From: Mesorhizobium sp.
GTDB taxonomy: Bacteria > Pseudomonadota > Alphaproteobacteria > Rhizobiales > Rhizobiaceae
DNA: 64,000 bases
Direction of reading: 5' to 3'
Assembly: GCA_004020545.1 (NCBI GenBank)
Contig: SAQE01000009.1
Span: 1-64,000, forward strand
Part shown: positions 1-9,557 of the stretch, piece after piece
Numbering within the stretch: the stretch's first letter is position 1
How the letters are laid out: every line of letters begins with the position of its first letter
Notes under the pieces: model-generated
Databases searched by the model: none
Told to the model about the DNA's origin: nothing
Seen by the model: only the letters and a program-made list of their open reading frames with translations
Position numbers and translations under genes: made by a program

Positions 1-126
1 CCCCTCCCCCCTGTGGGGAGGGGTTAGGGGTGGGGGTATTCGTAGGGCGCGAGCCGTCGCTATCCATATGCCATAGCCCTGCCCTTGTGGGGAGGTCGGC
101 GCGAAGCGCAGGTGAAGCGCCACGTT
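1..126. repeat. C/G-rich palindromic intergenic repeat (family C)
   Basis: This non-coding stretch lies downstream of the ligase gene. It contains CCCTGTGGGGAGGGG-type arms at the left and a second TTGTGGGGAGGTCGG arm near 96-110. The same arm motif, followed by a GGTGGGGG tail, recurs at 36427-36520. The element may extend past the window start, so its true left end is unknown. Confidence 0.55.
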
Positions 127-133
127 GGATCAC

Positions 134-1735
134 CTAGCTGTCGAGCAGCGCCTGCAGCGTCTCGATGCGATCGGCTTCGGCGGCCGGCTTGTCCCAGCGC
201 AGCCGCGAGATGCGGGGAAAGCGCATCGCGACACCCGATTTGTGCCGCGTCGATCGGTTGAGGCCTTCGAACGCCACTTCCAGCACCAGGCCGTTCTTGC
301 GGTCGGCCCGCACCGAGCGCACCGGGCCAAAACGTTCGACCGTGTTGTCCCGGACATATTTGTCGATCTGCTTGAGCTCCTCGTCGGTGAAGCCGAAATA
401 GGCCTTGCCGACCGGCACCAGCTCTTCCGCGCCTTCCGGTCCGGCCCAGACGCCGAACGTGTAGTCTGAATAGAAGCTCGAGCGTTTGCCGTGGCCGCGC
501 TGCGCATACATCAGCACCGCATCGACCGTATGCGGATCGCGCTTCCACTTGAACCACGGGCCTTTCGGCCGGCCGGCGAGATAGGGCGAATCCCAGCGCT
601 TCAGCATCACGCCTTCGATGATCGGATGCGGCGGCGCCTGGCGCAGCCGCTCCAACGCCTCCCAGTCGGGGAATTCGACCAGCGGTGAGAGGTCGAAGCG
701 GCTGGGCTCGAGCGTTGCGACCAAGGCTTCGAGCCGGCTTCGGCGCTCGGCGAAGGGGAGGCCGCGCAGATCCTCGCCGTCGATGTGCAGCGCGTCATAG
801 CAGCGCATGAAGGCCGGATATTGCTGCTGGATCTTGGGTGGCACGCTCTTGCGGTTCAGCCGCTGCTGCAGATCGGAGAAGGTTCCTGTCGCCTCGCGCG
901 GATCGCCGACCAGCAGTTCGCCGTCGAGCGCCGCCTCGAAGTTCATTGCCGCGGCGAGATCCGGAAACGCGCCGGACACGTCGTCGCCGGTGCGCGAATA
1001 GAGCCGGCGGATGCCGCCTTCGCATACCGCCTGCACGCGGATGCCGTCCCATTTCCATTCCGCCGCGTAGTCGGCGTGGTCGAGTTTTTCGAGGTCGCCG
1101 TCGCCGACCGCGTTGGAGAGCATCACCGGCCGGAACAGCGCGAATGCAGCGCTCTTCGGCTTTTCCGCTCGCCCTTCCAGCCACGCAAACAGCTCGCTGT
1201 AGGGCGGCGTCAGCCCGTGCCACAGCTCCTCGATCTCGGAAACGTCGACTTTGCCGAGATCGGCCAGCGCCTGCTTGGCAAGCCGCGCCGACACCCCTAT
1301 GCGCAAGCCGCCGGTGACCAGCTTGATGATGGCGAAGCGCGCCGAGATGCTGGCGCTGTCGAGCAGCCGCGCCAGCACCTGTGGCCCGTCGGACCGGCTC
1401 GCCGCCTGCAGCTTGGCGACCACCTCGGCGAGCGTCGGCGCATGGTCAGGCAGATGACCGGTGGGCTGCGGCCAGACCAGCGATACGGTCTCGGCGAGGT
1501 CGCCGACATAGTCGTAGGAATAGCCGAACAGTACCGGGTCCATGCGTTCGATCACCAGCGCGCGCAGCATCGCCGGCTTCACCGCCGCGATCGAAAGGTC
1601 GCTGGTGATCGCCGCCAGCGCCAGCCCGCGGTCGGGATCCTCGACGCTGCGGAAATAGTCGGTGAGCAGCGTCAGCTTGCCGTTGCGCGACGGCGTCAGC
1701 ACCAGCCGGTCGAGAAGCTCGGCGAAGCGGTTCAT
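134..1735 (-). CDS. ATP-dependent DNA ligase (cisplatin damage response type)
   Basis: A 533-residue ligase that would seal nicks with ATP. The N-terminal part (about 1-200) looks like the helical DNA-binding domain of ligase I-type enzymes. The nucleotidyltransferase domain holds the adenylation motif KWDGIR with the catalytic lysine near residue 228, and the C-terminal third fits the OB-fold. I start it at MNRFAELL because codons further upstream run into a palindromic repeat. The next gene upstream on the same strand is a metallo-beta-lactamase exonuclease; this pairing is known from the bacterial Lhr/ligase/exonuclease/phosphoesterase DNA-repair clusters. The helicase and phosphoesterase partners are not in this window. 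The family call is firm; the role in damage repair is inferred from the family. Confidence 0.92.
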   Translation of the reverse strand: MNRFAELLDRLVLTPSRNGKLTLLTDYFRSVEDPDRGLALAAITSDLSIAAVKPAMLRALVIERMDPVLFGYSYDYVGDLAETVSLVWPQPTGHLPDHAPTLAEVVAKLQAASRSDGPQVLARLLDSASISARFAIIKLVTGGLRIGVSARLAKQALADLGKVDVSEIEELWHGLTPPYSELFAWLEGRAEKPKSAAFALFRPVMLSNAVGDGDLEKLDHADYAAEWKWDGIRVQAVCEGGIRRLYSRTGDDVSGAFPDLAAAMNFEAALDGELLVGDPREATGTFSDLQQRLNRKSVPPKIQQQYPAFMRCYDALHIDGEDLRGLPFAERRSRLEALVATLEPSRFDLSPLVEFPDWEALERLRQAPPHPIIEGVMLKRWDSPYLAGRPKGPWFKWKRDPHTVDAVLMYAQRGHGKRSSFYSDYTFGVWAGPEGAEELVPVGKAYFGFTDEELKQIDKYVRDNTVERFGPVRSVRADRKNGLVLEVAFEGLNRSTRHKSGVAMRFPRISRLRWDKPAAEADRIETLQALLDS

Positions 1736-1771
1736 GGGCGCACTGCTCGGCGGCACTGGCGCTCCGGCACA

Positions 1772-1924
1772 CCCCCCTCTGTCCTGCCGGACATCTCCCC
1801 CGCAAGGGGGGAGATTGGCAGTTTCGGCCCTGCCGGACATCCTGCAACGCTGATGGTTGGCGAAACCCGTCGCGACATCCGATCTCCCCCCTTGAGGGGG
1901 AGATGTCCGGCAGGACAGAGGGGA
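1772..1924. repeat. MITE-like palindromic element, family A copy 1
   Basis: About 150 bp with long inverted ends: the left end reads CCCCCTCTGTCCTGCCGG and the right end its reverse complement, each followed inward by a C-run/G-run hairpin. The interior (roughly 1813-1885) has a homologous interior in copy 2 at 4034-4190 in the opposite orientation. No transposase is present. The element sits between the exonuclease and ligase genes of what should be one transcription unit. Confidence 0.8.
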
Positions 1925-1970
1925 GCGCCGTAGAGCGCTGCGCCGGCGATTGGCGGATCAAAAAGCAGCA

Positions 1971-2981
1971 TCAATCGCCCTCGTCCTCGTACCCCACCAG
2001 ATGCAGCGGCCGCGCAGCGATGCCTTCGAGCTCGCACCAGCGCACCAGCGCTTCCTCGCGGCCATGCGTCACCCAGATCTCCCCGGCGCCGGTTTCCTTG
2101 ATCGTGGCGATGAGCTCGTCCCAGTCGGCATGGTCGGAAATGATCAGCGGCAGCTCGACGCCGCCTTGCTTGGCGCGCTGGCGGATGCGCATCCAGCCCG
2201 AGGCGAAGCAGGAGATCGGATCGGGGAAGCGCCGCGCCCAGCGATCGGCGAAGGCCGCCGGCGGGCCGACAACGATGGCGCCGGTGAAATCGGCCTTGCC
2301 GCCGCTTTCCACGGTCCCCGGTTCAAGCACGCCGAGATCGATCCCCTGGCTCTGGTAATATTCGCTGAGCTTGGCCAGCGCGCCATGGATATAGATCGGC
2401 TGGTCGTAGCCCGCGTCGCGCAACAGGCGCATCACGCGCTGCGCCTTGCCGAGTGCATAGGCGCCGATAAGGTGCGAGCGTTCCGGGAACTGCGCCGCCG
2501 ATTTGAGCACACGCGCGATCTCCTCCTGGTCCGGCGGATGCCGGAACACCGGCAGGCCGAAGGTCGCTTCGGTGATGAAGACGTCGCACGGGACCGGCTC
2601 GAACGGCAGACATGTGGCGTCCGTCTGCCGCTTGTAGTCGCCCGAGGCGACGATGCGCATGCCTTGGTACTCGACGGCGATCTGCGCCGAGCCCAATACG
2701 TGCCCCGCCGGATGAAAGGTCACGGCGACGCCATTGATATCGATCGTCTCGCCAAGCGTCGCGGCCTGCGTCGTCCCGGCGAAATCCGCGCCGTAGCGCA
2801 GCCCCATGATGTCGAGCGTCTCTCGCGTGGCCAGCACCGAGCGGTGGCCGGAGCGGGCATGGTCGGAGTGGCCATGCGTGATCAGGGCGCGGCCCACCGG
2901 CCGCACCGGGTCGATGAAGAAATCGCCTGGCGGGCAGTAGAGCCCTTCCGGTCGTGGCTTGAGCAGGTCGCTGGCGCGCAT
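1971..2981 (-). CDS. Ligase-associated DNA exonuclease (metallo-beta-lactamase fold)
   Basis: A 336-residue protein of the metallo-beta-lactamase/beta-CASP nuclease type. The metal-binding signature HGHSDH is at about residues 36-41, after an N-terminal strand region typical of the family (SNM1/Exo-like). I chose MRASDLLKP as the start; an in-frame ATG 45 bases upstream would add a tail of no family character. It is expected to act with the ATP-dependent ligase encoded just downstream on the same strand, as in known bacterial ligase-exonuclease pairs. About 235 bp separate the two genes, much of it a MITE-like repeat. Substrate preference cannot be read from the sequence. Confidence 0.9.
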   Translation of the reverse strand: MRASDLLKPRPEGLYCPPGDFFIDPVRPVGRALITHGHSDHARSGHRSVLATRETLDIMGLRYGADFAGTTQAATLGETIDINGVAVTFHPAGHVLGSAQIAVEYQGMRIVASGDYKRQTDATCLPFEPVPCDVFITEATFGLPVFRHPPDQEEIARVLKSAAQFPERSHLIGAYALGKAQRVMRLLRDAGYDQPIYIHGALAKLSEYYQSQGIDLGVLEPGTVESGGKADFTGAIVVGPPAAFADRWARRFPDPISCFASGWMRIRQRAKQGGVELPLIISDHADWDELIATIKETGAGEIWVTHGREEALVRWCELEGIAARPLHLVGYEDEGD

Positions 2982-3088
2982 GGCTTGAAGATAATGGCTA
3001 AATTCCTCGCGGAAAGCCTGTTGCAAGAGACTGCTGACTCGTCCTACAGCCGTCCGCCGGTTCGAACGCCGGTGGAATCAAACGAACC

Positions 3089-4006
3089 ATGAAACCGCTC
3101 CAGGCTTCGTCCGGCGACTTGAACGCCGACCGTCGCGCCGACTTCACCGAGATGCTCTTCGTTTCTGGCGAGCCGGCGCAGGCGGCGGAGCTTCTGCTCG
3201 GTGCGCTGGAGCTGGCGCCGCAATGGGCGGCCGGTTGGTTCCGCCTCGGCGAGATGCAGGAGGCGGCAGGTTTTCTGGACCAGGCCATCCAGGCCTGGAC
3301 GATGGCGCTGAAGCTCGATCCCGCGGATCGGCTGGGCGCGTCGCTCAAGCTGCAATTGATCGGCCATGCGCCGGCGGCAGCGGCTCCGCCCAGCGCCTTC
3401 GTCGAGACCCTGTTCGATCACTATGCCGACAGCTTCGAGGAAGCGCTGGTCGACAAACTCGGCTACCGGATGCCGGATTTCCTCGACCGGGCCATCCGCG
3501 CGGCAAGGCCGGGCCGGTTCCGGCTGGCCCTCGACCTCGGCTGCGGCACCGGCCTGATGGGCGAAAGGCTGCGCCCGATCGTGGAGAGGCTGGAAGGCTA
3601 CGATATCTCGGCCGGCATGTTGAGGAAGGCGCGCGCCAAGGGCATCTACGACCGGCTTTCCAAGGCCGATCTTCAGCATTTTTCTCACACGGATGCAAAA
3701 GCCGACCTCGTGGTGGCGGCGGACGTCTTCATCTATGTCGGCGCGCTGGAACGCATTGTCGGAGTGGTTGCCGAGAGCTTGATCGATGCAGGCGTCTTCG
3801 CATTCTCGGTAGAAACCACTGCCGGCGGCGATGACTTCGTCTTGCAGCCGTCGCGGCGCTATGCGCATTCCGAGGCCTATGTGCGGCGCATCCTCGCCGC
3901 CAGCGGGTTTGCCATCCTGTCGTTCGATCGAGCCGTCATCCGCCAGGATCGGAGCAAGCCTGTCGATGGCTTGGCTGTCGTAGCTGGGAAAGGCCACGCG
4001 GTGTAA
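3089..4006 (+). CDS. TPR-containing class I SAM-dependent methyltransferase
   Basis: A 305-residue protein, divergent from the exonuclease gene. Residues about 20-90 form one to two TPR-like helical repeats. A class I methyltransferase domain follows, with SAM motif I LDLGCGTG near residues 149-156 and an acidic residue in GYDIS after it. Its methyl acceptor is unknown; such TPR-methyltransferases are usually annotated only as methyltransferases. No signal peptide, so probably cytoplasmic. It ends just before a repeat element and is likely monocistronic. Confidence 0.85.
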   Translation: MKPLQASSGDLNADRRADFTEMLFVSGEPAQAAELLLGALELAPQWAAGWFRLGEMQEAAGFLDQAIQAWTMALKLDPADRLGASLKLQLIGHAPAAAAPPSAFVETLFDHYADSFEEALVDKLGYRMPDFLDRAIRAARPGRFRLALDLGCGTGLMGERLRPIVERLEGYDISAGMLRKARAKGIYDRLSKADLQHFSHTDAKADLVVAADVFIYVGALERIVGVVAESLIDAGVFAFSVETTAGGDDFVLQPSRRYAHSEAYVRRILAASGFAILSFDRAVIRQDRSKPVDGLAVVAGKGHAV

Positions 4007-4033
4007 AAGGACCGTCAACGCCGCGATCCTTCC

Positions 4034-4190
4034 CACCCCCCTCTGGCCTGCTGGCCATCTCCCCCGCAAGGGGGGAGATCGGATGTCGCGGCGGCTTTCG
4101 CCAATCTCCAGCGCTGCAGGAGGAGCGGCAGGCCGAAGCTGCCAGTCTCCCCCTTGCGGGGGAGATGTCCGGCAGGCCAGAGGGGGGTGT
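4034..4190. repeat. MITE-like palindromic element, family A copy 2 (inverted orientation)
   Basis: The outer ends read CACCCCCCTCTGGCCTG and its near inverse near 4180. The interior, when reverse-complemented, lines up with the interior of copy 1 at 1772-1924, sharing blocks such as GCGACATCCGATCTCCC. This shows that the element is a mobile-type unit about 150 bp long rather than a gene-specific terminator. Confidence 0.8.
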
Positions 4191-4308
4191 TGTCCCGCCG
4201 ACCTTTGTATTGATCCTGTGCTACGAAGAAAGCCCGAATCGCTACTCGCGAAAAAGCCCGAATCGCGTGGCGAGGTTGCGTGGGGCGGATACCGCACGGA
4301 GGGATACC

Positions 4309-4695
4309 ATGCGCTGGAACATGGTGGTGTTGGCATCTTGCCTGATGACGGCCGGTTGCGTCGGCGGCACCTCGATGGCCGAACGCCAGGACGAGAACGT
4401 CCAGTCCTCGCTGCAATATGACAGCGTGCCTTGCGACCAACTGCTAGCGCAGCGCAATCAGGTGGCGCAGCAAAACAATCTGCCGATCACCGCCAAGCCG
4501 ACTTTCTCCAATCCGGCGATGGGCTTCGGCCCGTTCACGCCGGACATGCGCTCCAAGGCGCAGCGCGACACCGACAAGGCGAGCGGCGAAATCGACGCCA
4601 TGAGCCGCTCGATCGAGCGTCGCGATTGCGGCAAGCCGAAGAAGAAGGACAAGTTCGAACTGCCCGGCTCGAAGCCGGCTTCGCCAACTCAATAA
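4309..4695 (+). CDS. Small putative lipoprotein
   Basis: A 128-residue protein with a short signal peptide and a lipobox-like LMTAGC ending at Cys17, so it is probably a secreted lipoprotein. The mature part is hydrophilic and has one KKKDK cluster near the C terminus. A good ribosome binding site (GGAGGG) sits 6 to 8 bases before the ATG. Earlier in-frame starts would translate the repeat and are rejected. The 3' end overlaps the convergent dehydrogenase gene by 7 bases. Function unknown; I recognise no domain. Confidence 0.75.
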   Translation: MRWNMVVLASCLMTAGCVGGTSMAERQDENVQSSLQYDSVPCDQLLAQRNQVAQQNNLPITAKPTFSNPAMGFGPFTPDMRSKAQRDTDKASGEIDAMSRSIERRDCGKPKKKDKFELPGSKPASPTQ

Positions 4696-5630
4696 CCCGC
4701 TTCGCGGTCGACCAGGTTTTCGAGCTTTTCGCCGCGCTCGAAGGCCGCCATCTGCCGCAGCATGATCGGCACCAGATGCGCGGGGTCCGAGGTCGCCGCC
4801 GCATGCGGCGTCACGAACACTTTCGGATGGCTCCACAGCGGGCTCGTTTTCGGCAGCGGCTCGACCTCGAACACGTCGAGGCTCGCTTCCTTCAGCATCC
4901 CGTCGTTCAGCGCGCGCAGGATGTCGGCATCCTTCTGCAGCCGGCCGCGGCCGGCATTGATCAGCACCGCGCCGCCGAGCCCGTTGCGCCTGCGCAATTC
5001 CTTCAGCACGCTGTAATTGATGATGCCCTGTGTGTTGGGAGTGAGCGGCAACAGCACCACCAGGATATCCGTGGCGTTGAGAAACGGGATCAGCCCGGCT
5101 TCCCCGGAAAAGGTCGACACACCCTTCATCGGCCGCTCGGTGCGCGACCAGCCGTTGACCGCAAAGCCGAGCGAGAGCAGCACCGAGGCCGCCGCGCGGC
5201 CGAGATTGCCGAGGCCCATGATGCCGACGGAGATGTCTTCCGCCGCGCGCTGCGGCAGCTCTCGCCAGATCTTCTTCTGTTGTTGCGCGCGATAGTGCAT
5301 GCTCTGGCGATGGTGGTCGAGCACCCGCCAGACGACATATTCGGTCATGTGCTGGGTGAGATTGTCGGCGACGACCCTGACGATCGGCACGTCGGGCAGG
5401 CCGGGATCGGCGAAGATGTGGTCGACGCCGGCGCCGATCGAGAAGATGGCGCGCAGATTGGGCAATCCCGACAACAGGTTCGGCTTCTGCTTCCACACCA
5501 CCGCATAGGTGATCGAGGGGTCGCTGGGGCCATCCGGCTCCAGCACCACATCGCGCTCGGCCGAAAGCAGTTCGCGCCAGCGCTGCGGGTGAAAGCCGGT
5601 GAGGGCAAGCAGGATTTTGCCTTTTTCCAT
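4689..5630 (-). CDS. D-2-hydroxyacid dehydrogenase, glyoxylate/hydroxypyruvate reductase A-like
   Basis: A 313-residue NAD(P)-dependent dehydrogenase. The Rossmann motif GLGNLG lies at about 139-144. The catalytic set is visible as the Arg in INAGRGR, the Glu in FEVEPLP and the His in VTPHAAA. Closest in character to GhrA, which reduces glyoxylate and hydroxypyruvate, but the true substrate may be another 2-ketoacid. It lies 38 bases downstream of yejF on the same strand and may be read from the yej operon. Confidence 0.9.
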   Translation of the reverse strand: MEKGKILLALTGFHPQRWRELLSAERDVVLEPDGPSDPSITYAVVWKQKPNLLSGLPNLRAIFSIGAGVDHIFADPGLPDVPIVRVVADNLTQHMTEYVVWRVLDHHRQSMHYRAQQQKKIWRELPQRAAEDISVGIMGLGNLGRAAASVLLSLGFAVNGWSRTERPMKGVSTFSGEAGLIPFLNATDILVVLLPLTPNTQGIINYSVLKELRRRNGLGGAVLINAGRGRLQKDADILRALNDGMLKEASLDVFEVEPLPKTSPLWSHPKVFVTPHAAATSDPAHLVPIMLRQMAAFERGEKLENLVDREAGY

Positions 5631-5668
5631 TCGCGGATGCTCTTCCCTGTTATGTAAGCCGGGCGGGC

Positions 5669-7297
5669 CTATTGGCTGACCACGCCGGTCGGCGCCGTCT
5701 CGATCCTGAAGGCGGCCGAGATCAGCGCCCGGGTATAGTCGGTCTGCGGGCTGCCGAAAATCTGTTCGGACGGCCCGGCTTCGACGATCTGGCCATTGCG
5801 CATGACGATGACGTCATTGGCAAGGGCGCGGATGACTTTCAGGTCGTGGCTGATGAACAGATAGGCGAGGTTATGCTTGGCCTGCAGATCGCGCAAAAGG
5901 TCGACCACCTGCGCCTGCACGCTCATGTCGAGGGCCGAGGTCGGCTCGTCGAGCATGACGAAGCGGGGGTTGAGCACCATGGCCCGCGCGATGGCGACGC
6001 GCTGGCGTTGGCCGCCGGAAAATTCGTGCGGATAGCGGTGGCGTGTTTCGGGATCGAGGCCGACCTCGTTCAGCACTTCGATGACCTTGTCGTCACGCTC
6101 GTCGGGCGACAGTTTCGGCTCGTGGATCTTCAGCCCTTCCTCGATGATCTCGGCGATCGACATGCGCGGGCTCAAGGACCCGAACGGGTCCTGGAACACG
6201 ATCTGCAGCTCGCGCCGCAGCGGCCGCATGGCGTTGAAGGAAAGCTGGTTGATGTCGCGCCCGTTGAAACCGATCGTGCCCGTGGACGAAATCATCCGTG
6301 CGAGCGCCAGGCCGAGCGTCGTCTTGCCAGAACCGGATTCGCCGACGACGCCGAGCGTCTGGCCCGCGCGCACGGTGACGTCGATGCCGTCAACCGCTTT
6401 CACATGGTCGACGGTGCGGCGGAAGAAGCCGCGCTTGATCGGGAACCAGACCTTGATGTCCTTGCCCGTCATCACCGCCTTGGCAGCGGCATTCGCCGCC
6501 GGCGGCTTGCCCTTCGGCTCGGCGGCCAACAGGTGCTTTGTGTAGGCATGCTGCGGGTTGGCGAAGATCTCCTTGGTCGGCCCGGTCTCGACGATTCTGC
6601 CCTTGGTCATCACGCAGACGCGATCGGCGATTTTTCTCACGATGCCGAGATCGTGGGTGATGAACAGCATCGACATGCCCTTGCGGCTTTTCAGGCCCGC
6701 CAGCAGTTCGAGGATCTGCGCCTGCACGGTGACGTCGAGCGCCGTCGTAGGCTCGTCGGCGATCAGCAATTCCGGCTCGTTGGCCAAGGCCATCGCGATC
6801 ATGACGCGCTGGCGCTGGCCGCCTGAGAGTTGGTGCGGATAGGCATCGAGCCGCTTCTGCGGGTCGCGGATGCCGACCTCGGTGAGGAGTTCGAGCACGC
6901 GCGCCCGCGCCTGACGGTCGCCGAGACCCTGATGCAGCTTCAGCACTTCGACGATCTGCTGCTCGATAGTGTGCAGCGGGTTGAGCGAGGTCATCGGCTC
7001 CTGGAAGATCATGGTGATCTTGTTGCCGCGCACGCCGCGCAAGGTCTTTTCGTTGGCGCCGAGCAGGTCGGCGCCGTGGAACAGGATCTTTCCCGAAGGA
7101 TGGCTGGCCGCGGGGTAGGGCAGCAGCTTCAGCACCGACAGCGCCGAGACCGATTTGCCGGACCCGGATTCGCCGACCAGCGCCAGCGTCTCGCCCTTGG
7201 CGATGTCGAAGGAGATGTGGTCGACGGCGATCGACTGCTTGCCGCCTTGCGCGAAGGCGACGCTCAAATCGCGGACGGAAAGCAGCGGCTCGCTCAT
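5669..7297 (-). CDS. yejF: Microcin C/peptide ABC transporter, duplicated ATP-binding subunit YejF
   Basis: A 542-residue protein made of two fused ABC ATPase domains. Each has a Walker A (GESGSGKS), a signature (LSGGQRQRV in the first, FSGGQRQRV in the second) and a Walker B followed by DEPT. Linkers after each half match the oligopeptide-transporter ATPase family. The start MSEPLLSV overlaps the yejE stop by 4 bases (ATGA), which argues for translational coupling. It energises import through YejB and YejE of peptides bound by YejA-type proteins. Known YejABEF systems take up microcin C-like and other peptides; the substrate here is inferred. Confidence 0.95.
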   Translation of the reverse strand: MSEPLLSVRDLSVAFAQGGKQSIAVDHISFDIAKGETLALVGESGSGKSVSALSVLKLLPYPAASHPSGKILFHGADLLGANEKTLRGVRGNKITMIFQEPMTSLNPLHTIEQQIVEVLKLHQGLGDRQARARVLELLTEVGIRDPQKRLDAYPHQLSGGQRQRVMIAMALANEPELLIADEPTTALDVTVQAQILELLAGLKSRKGMSMLFITHDLGIVRKIADRVCVMTKGRIVETGPTKEIFANPQHAYTKHLLAAEPKGKPPAANAAAKAVMTGKDIKVWFPIKRGFFRRTVDHVKAVDGIDVTVRAGQTLGVVGESGSGKTTLGLALARMISSTGTIGFNGRDINQLSFNAMRPLRRELQIVFQDPFGSLSPRMSIAEIIEEGLKIHEPKLSPDERDDKVIEVLNEVGLDPETRHRYPHEFSGGQRQRVAIARAMVLNPRFVMLDEPTSALDMSVQAQVVDLLRDLQAKHNLAYLFISHDLKVIRALANDVIVMRNGQIVEAGPSEQIFGSPQTDYTRALISAAFRIETAPTGVVSQ

Positions 7298-8433
7298 TTG
7301 AACGTCTTGCGCGGATCGAAGGCATCGCGCGTCGCCTCGCCGATGAACACCAGCAACGACAGCATCAGCGAAATGACGATGAAGCCGGAGATGCCGAGCC
7401 AGGGCGCATTGAGATTGCGCTGCGCCTGCTTCAGCAGCTCGCCGAGCGAGGCGGAGCCGGGCGGCAGACCGAAGCCGAGATAGTCGAGCGAGGTCAGCGT
7501 CGAGATCGAGCCCGAGAGCAGGAAGGGCAGGAAGGTCAGCGTCGCCACCATGGCGTTGGGCAGAAGGTGGCGGAACATGATGGTGAGATTGGGCACGCCG
7601 AGCGCCCGCGCCGCGTTGACATATTCGAAGTTGCGCGCGCGCAGGAATTCGGCCCGCACCACGCCGACCAGCGCCACCCAGGAGAACAACAGCATCAGGC
7701 CGAGCAGGATGAAGAAACCCGGCGGCAGGATCGCGGAGACGATGAGCAGGAGATAAAGCACCGGGATCGCCGACCAGATCTCGATGAAACGCTGGAACAA
7801 AAGGTCCGTCCAACCGCCGAAATAGCCCTGCACCGCGCCCGCTGCGACACCGACCAGCGAGGAGCCGAGCGTCAGGATCAGCCCGAACAGGACCGAGATG
7901 CGGAAGCCGTAAAGCACGCGCGCCAGCACGTCGCGCGCCTGGTCGTCGGTGCCCAGCCAGTTCCAGTTGCCGACGGCGCAGTTAGGGTCGGCCTCGCCTT
8001 GCGGATACTGGCTGCAGCGAGCCTTCCTGTCGTAGAGCCAGGACGGCTTGGCAGGCGCCGCCTCGGGGATCGCGTTGTTGACCGTCTGGTAGGAGTAGCG
8101 CACCGGGGGCCAGATCATCCAGCCATTGGCATTGATCTCGTCCTGGATGACCGGATCGCGATAATCGGTGACGGCATAGAAGCCGCCGAATTTCTCTTCC
8201 GGATAAGCGACCAGCACCGGAAACAGGATCTCGCCCTTGTAGGAGGCGACAATCGGCTTGTCGTTGGCGATCAGTTCGGAAAACAGCGACAGCACGAAGA
8301 GGAGAAGAAAGATCCACAGCGACCAGTAGCCGCGCCGGTTCGCCTTGAAGTTCTGCAGCCGCCGCTGGTTGAGTGGCGACAGTCGCGGCCGGGCTGTGCG
8401 GGCCGGCTTGGTTTCGGCCGAGGCTACCGTCAT
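7294..8433 (-). CDS. yejE: Microcin C/peptide ABC transporter permease YejE
   Basis: A 379-residue inner-membrane permease. One membrane segment at about 34-52 is followed by a long periplasmic loop, then the BPD_transp_1 core with five predicted helices. The loop region about 150-200 carries a YejE-like WLGTDDQARD motif. The EAA-like coupling loop is seen as ARALGVPNLTIMFRHLLP. It overlaps yejB by one base (TGATG) and yejF by four. Confidence 0.95.
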   Translation of the reverse strand: MTVASAETKPARTARPRLSPLNQRRLQNFKANRRGYWSLWIFLLLFVLSLFSELIANDKPIVASYKGEILFPVLVAYPEEKFGGFYAVTDYRDPVIQDEINANGWMIWPPVRYSYQTVNNAIPEAAPAKPSWLYDRKARCSQYPQGEADPNCAVGNWNWLGTDDQARDVLARVLYGFRISVLFGLILTLGSSLVGVAAGAVQGYFGGWTDLLFQRFIEIWSAIPVLYLLLIVSAILPPGFFILLGLMLLFSWVALVGVVRAEFLRARNFEYVNAARALGVPNLTIMFRHLLPNAMVATLTFLPFLLSGSISTLTSLDYLGFGLPPGSASLGELLKQAQRNLNAPWLGISGFIVISLMLSLLVFIGEATRDAFDPRKTFK

Positions 8434-9527
8434 CAGATGTCTCTCCGCTCGAAATCGATGCGCGGATCGACCCAGGTATAGATCAGGTCCGACAGCAGGC
8501 CGACGAACAGGCCGAGCAGCGAGAAGATGTAGAGATTGGCAAAGACCACCGGATAGTCGCGGTCGATCACCGACTTGAAGCCGAGCAGGCCGAGCCCATC
8601 GAGCGAGAAGATGTTCTCGATCAGCAGCGAGCCGGTGAAGAAGGCCGAGATGAAGGCGCCGGGAAAGCCGGCGATGACGATGAGCATCGCGTTGCGGAAG
8701 ACATGGCCGTAGAGCACCTTGCGCTCCGAAAGGCCTTTAGCCCTCGCCGTCACCACATATTGCTTGCGGATTTCTTCAAGGAAGGAGTTCTTGGTCAAAA
8801 GCGTCGTCGTGGCGAAAGCCGACAGCACAAGTGCGGTGAGCGGCAGCGTCATGTGCCAGAAATAGTCGAGGATCTTGTCCGGCCAGGACAACTGGTCCCA
8901 ATTGTCGGAAACGATGCCGCGCAGCGGGAACCAATCCCAGAACGAGCCGCCGGCAAACAGCACCATCAAAAGGATGCCGAACAGGAAGCCGGGGATGGCG
9001 TAGCCGACAATGACGATGCCGCTCGTCCAGACATCGAATGTCGAGCCGTCCTGCACCGCCTTGCGGATCCCGAGCGGGATCGAGATCAGGTAGGACAGAA
9101 GCGTGATCCACAGCCCGATCGAGATCGACACCGGCATCTTTTCCAGGATCAGGTCGAGCACCGAGATGTCGCGGAAATAGCTGTCGCCGAAATCGAAGCG
9201 GGCATAGTTCCACAGCATCATGCCGAAGCGCTCGAGCGGCGGCTTGTCGAAGCCGAACTGCTTTTCGAGCTTCTTGATGAATTCCGGGTCCAGCCCCTGC
9301 GCGCCGCGGTATTTCGAGCTGACATCGCCGGCGACATCGAGATTGGTGGCGCCTGCATCGCCACCGCCGCCGCCGAGGCGATCGGTGCCGCCCTGATTGG
9401 TCAGCCTTGCGATGACCTGCTCGACCGGGCCGCCCGGAGCGAACTGGATGACGGCGAAGGAGATCGCCATGATGCCGAACAGCGTCGGGATCATCAAAAG
9501 AATGCGGCGCAGGATATAGGCGCCCAT
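8433..9527 (-). CDS. yejB: Microcin C/peptide ABC transporter permease YejB
   Basis: A 364-residue permease beginning [18 protein letters not shown], the usual N-terminal helix of DppB/YejB proteins. A glycine-rich stretch near residues 48-60 in the first periplasmic loop is a local oddity. The EAA loop reads [19 protein letters not shown]. It follows the second binding-protein gene after 30 bases. Confidence 0.95.
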   Translation of the reverse strand: MGAYILRRILLMIPTLFGIMAISFAVIQFAPGGPVEQVIARLTNQGGTDRLGGGGGDAGATNLDVAGDVSSKYRGAQGLDPEFIKKLEKQFGFDKPPLERFGMMLWNYARFDFGDSYFRDISVLDLILEKMPVSISIGLWITLLSYLISIPLGIRKAVQDGSTFDVWTSGIVIVGYAIPGFLFGILLMVLFAGGSFWDWFPLRGIVSDNWDQLSWPDKILDYFWHMTLPLTALVLSAFATTTLLTKNSFLEEIRKQYVVTARAKGLSERKVLYGHVFRNAMLIVIAGFPGAFISAFFTGSLLIENIFSLDGLGLLGFKSVIDRDYPVVFANLYIFSLLGLFVGLLSDLIYTWVDPRIDFERRDI

Positions 9528-9557
9528 CAGGCTGCCGGCCCTGCGCGAACGGGAATG

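Noticed and set aside
3040-3075. tRNA-like GGTTCGAAC segment
   Set aside because: It resembles a T-arm, but no acceptor, D or anticodon stems can be formed around it.
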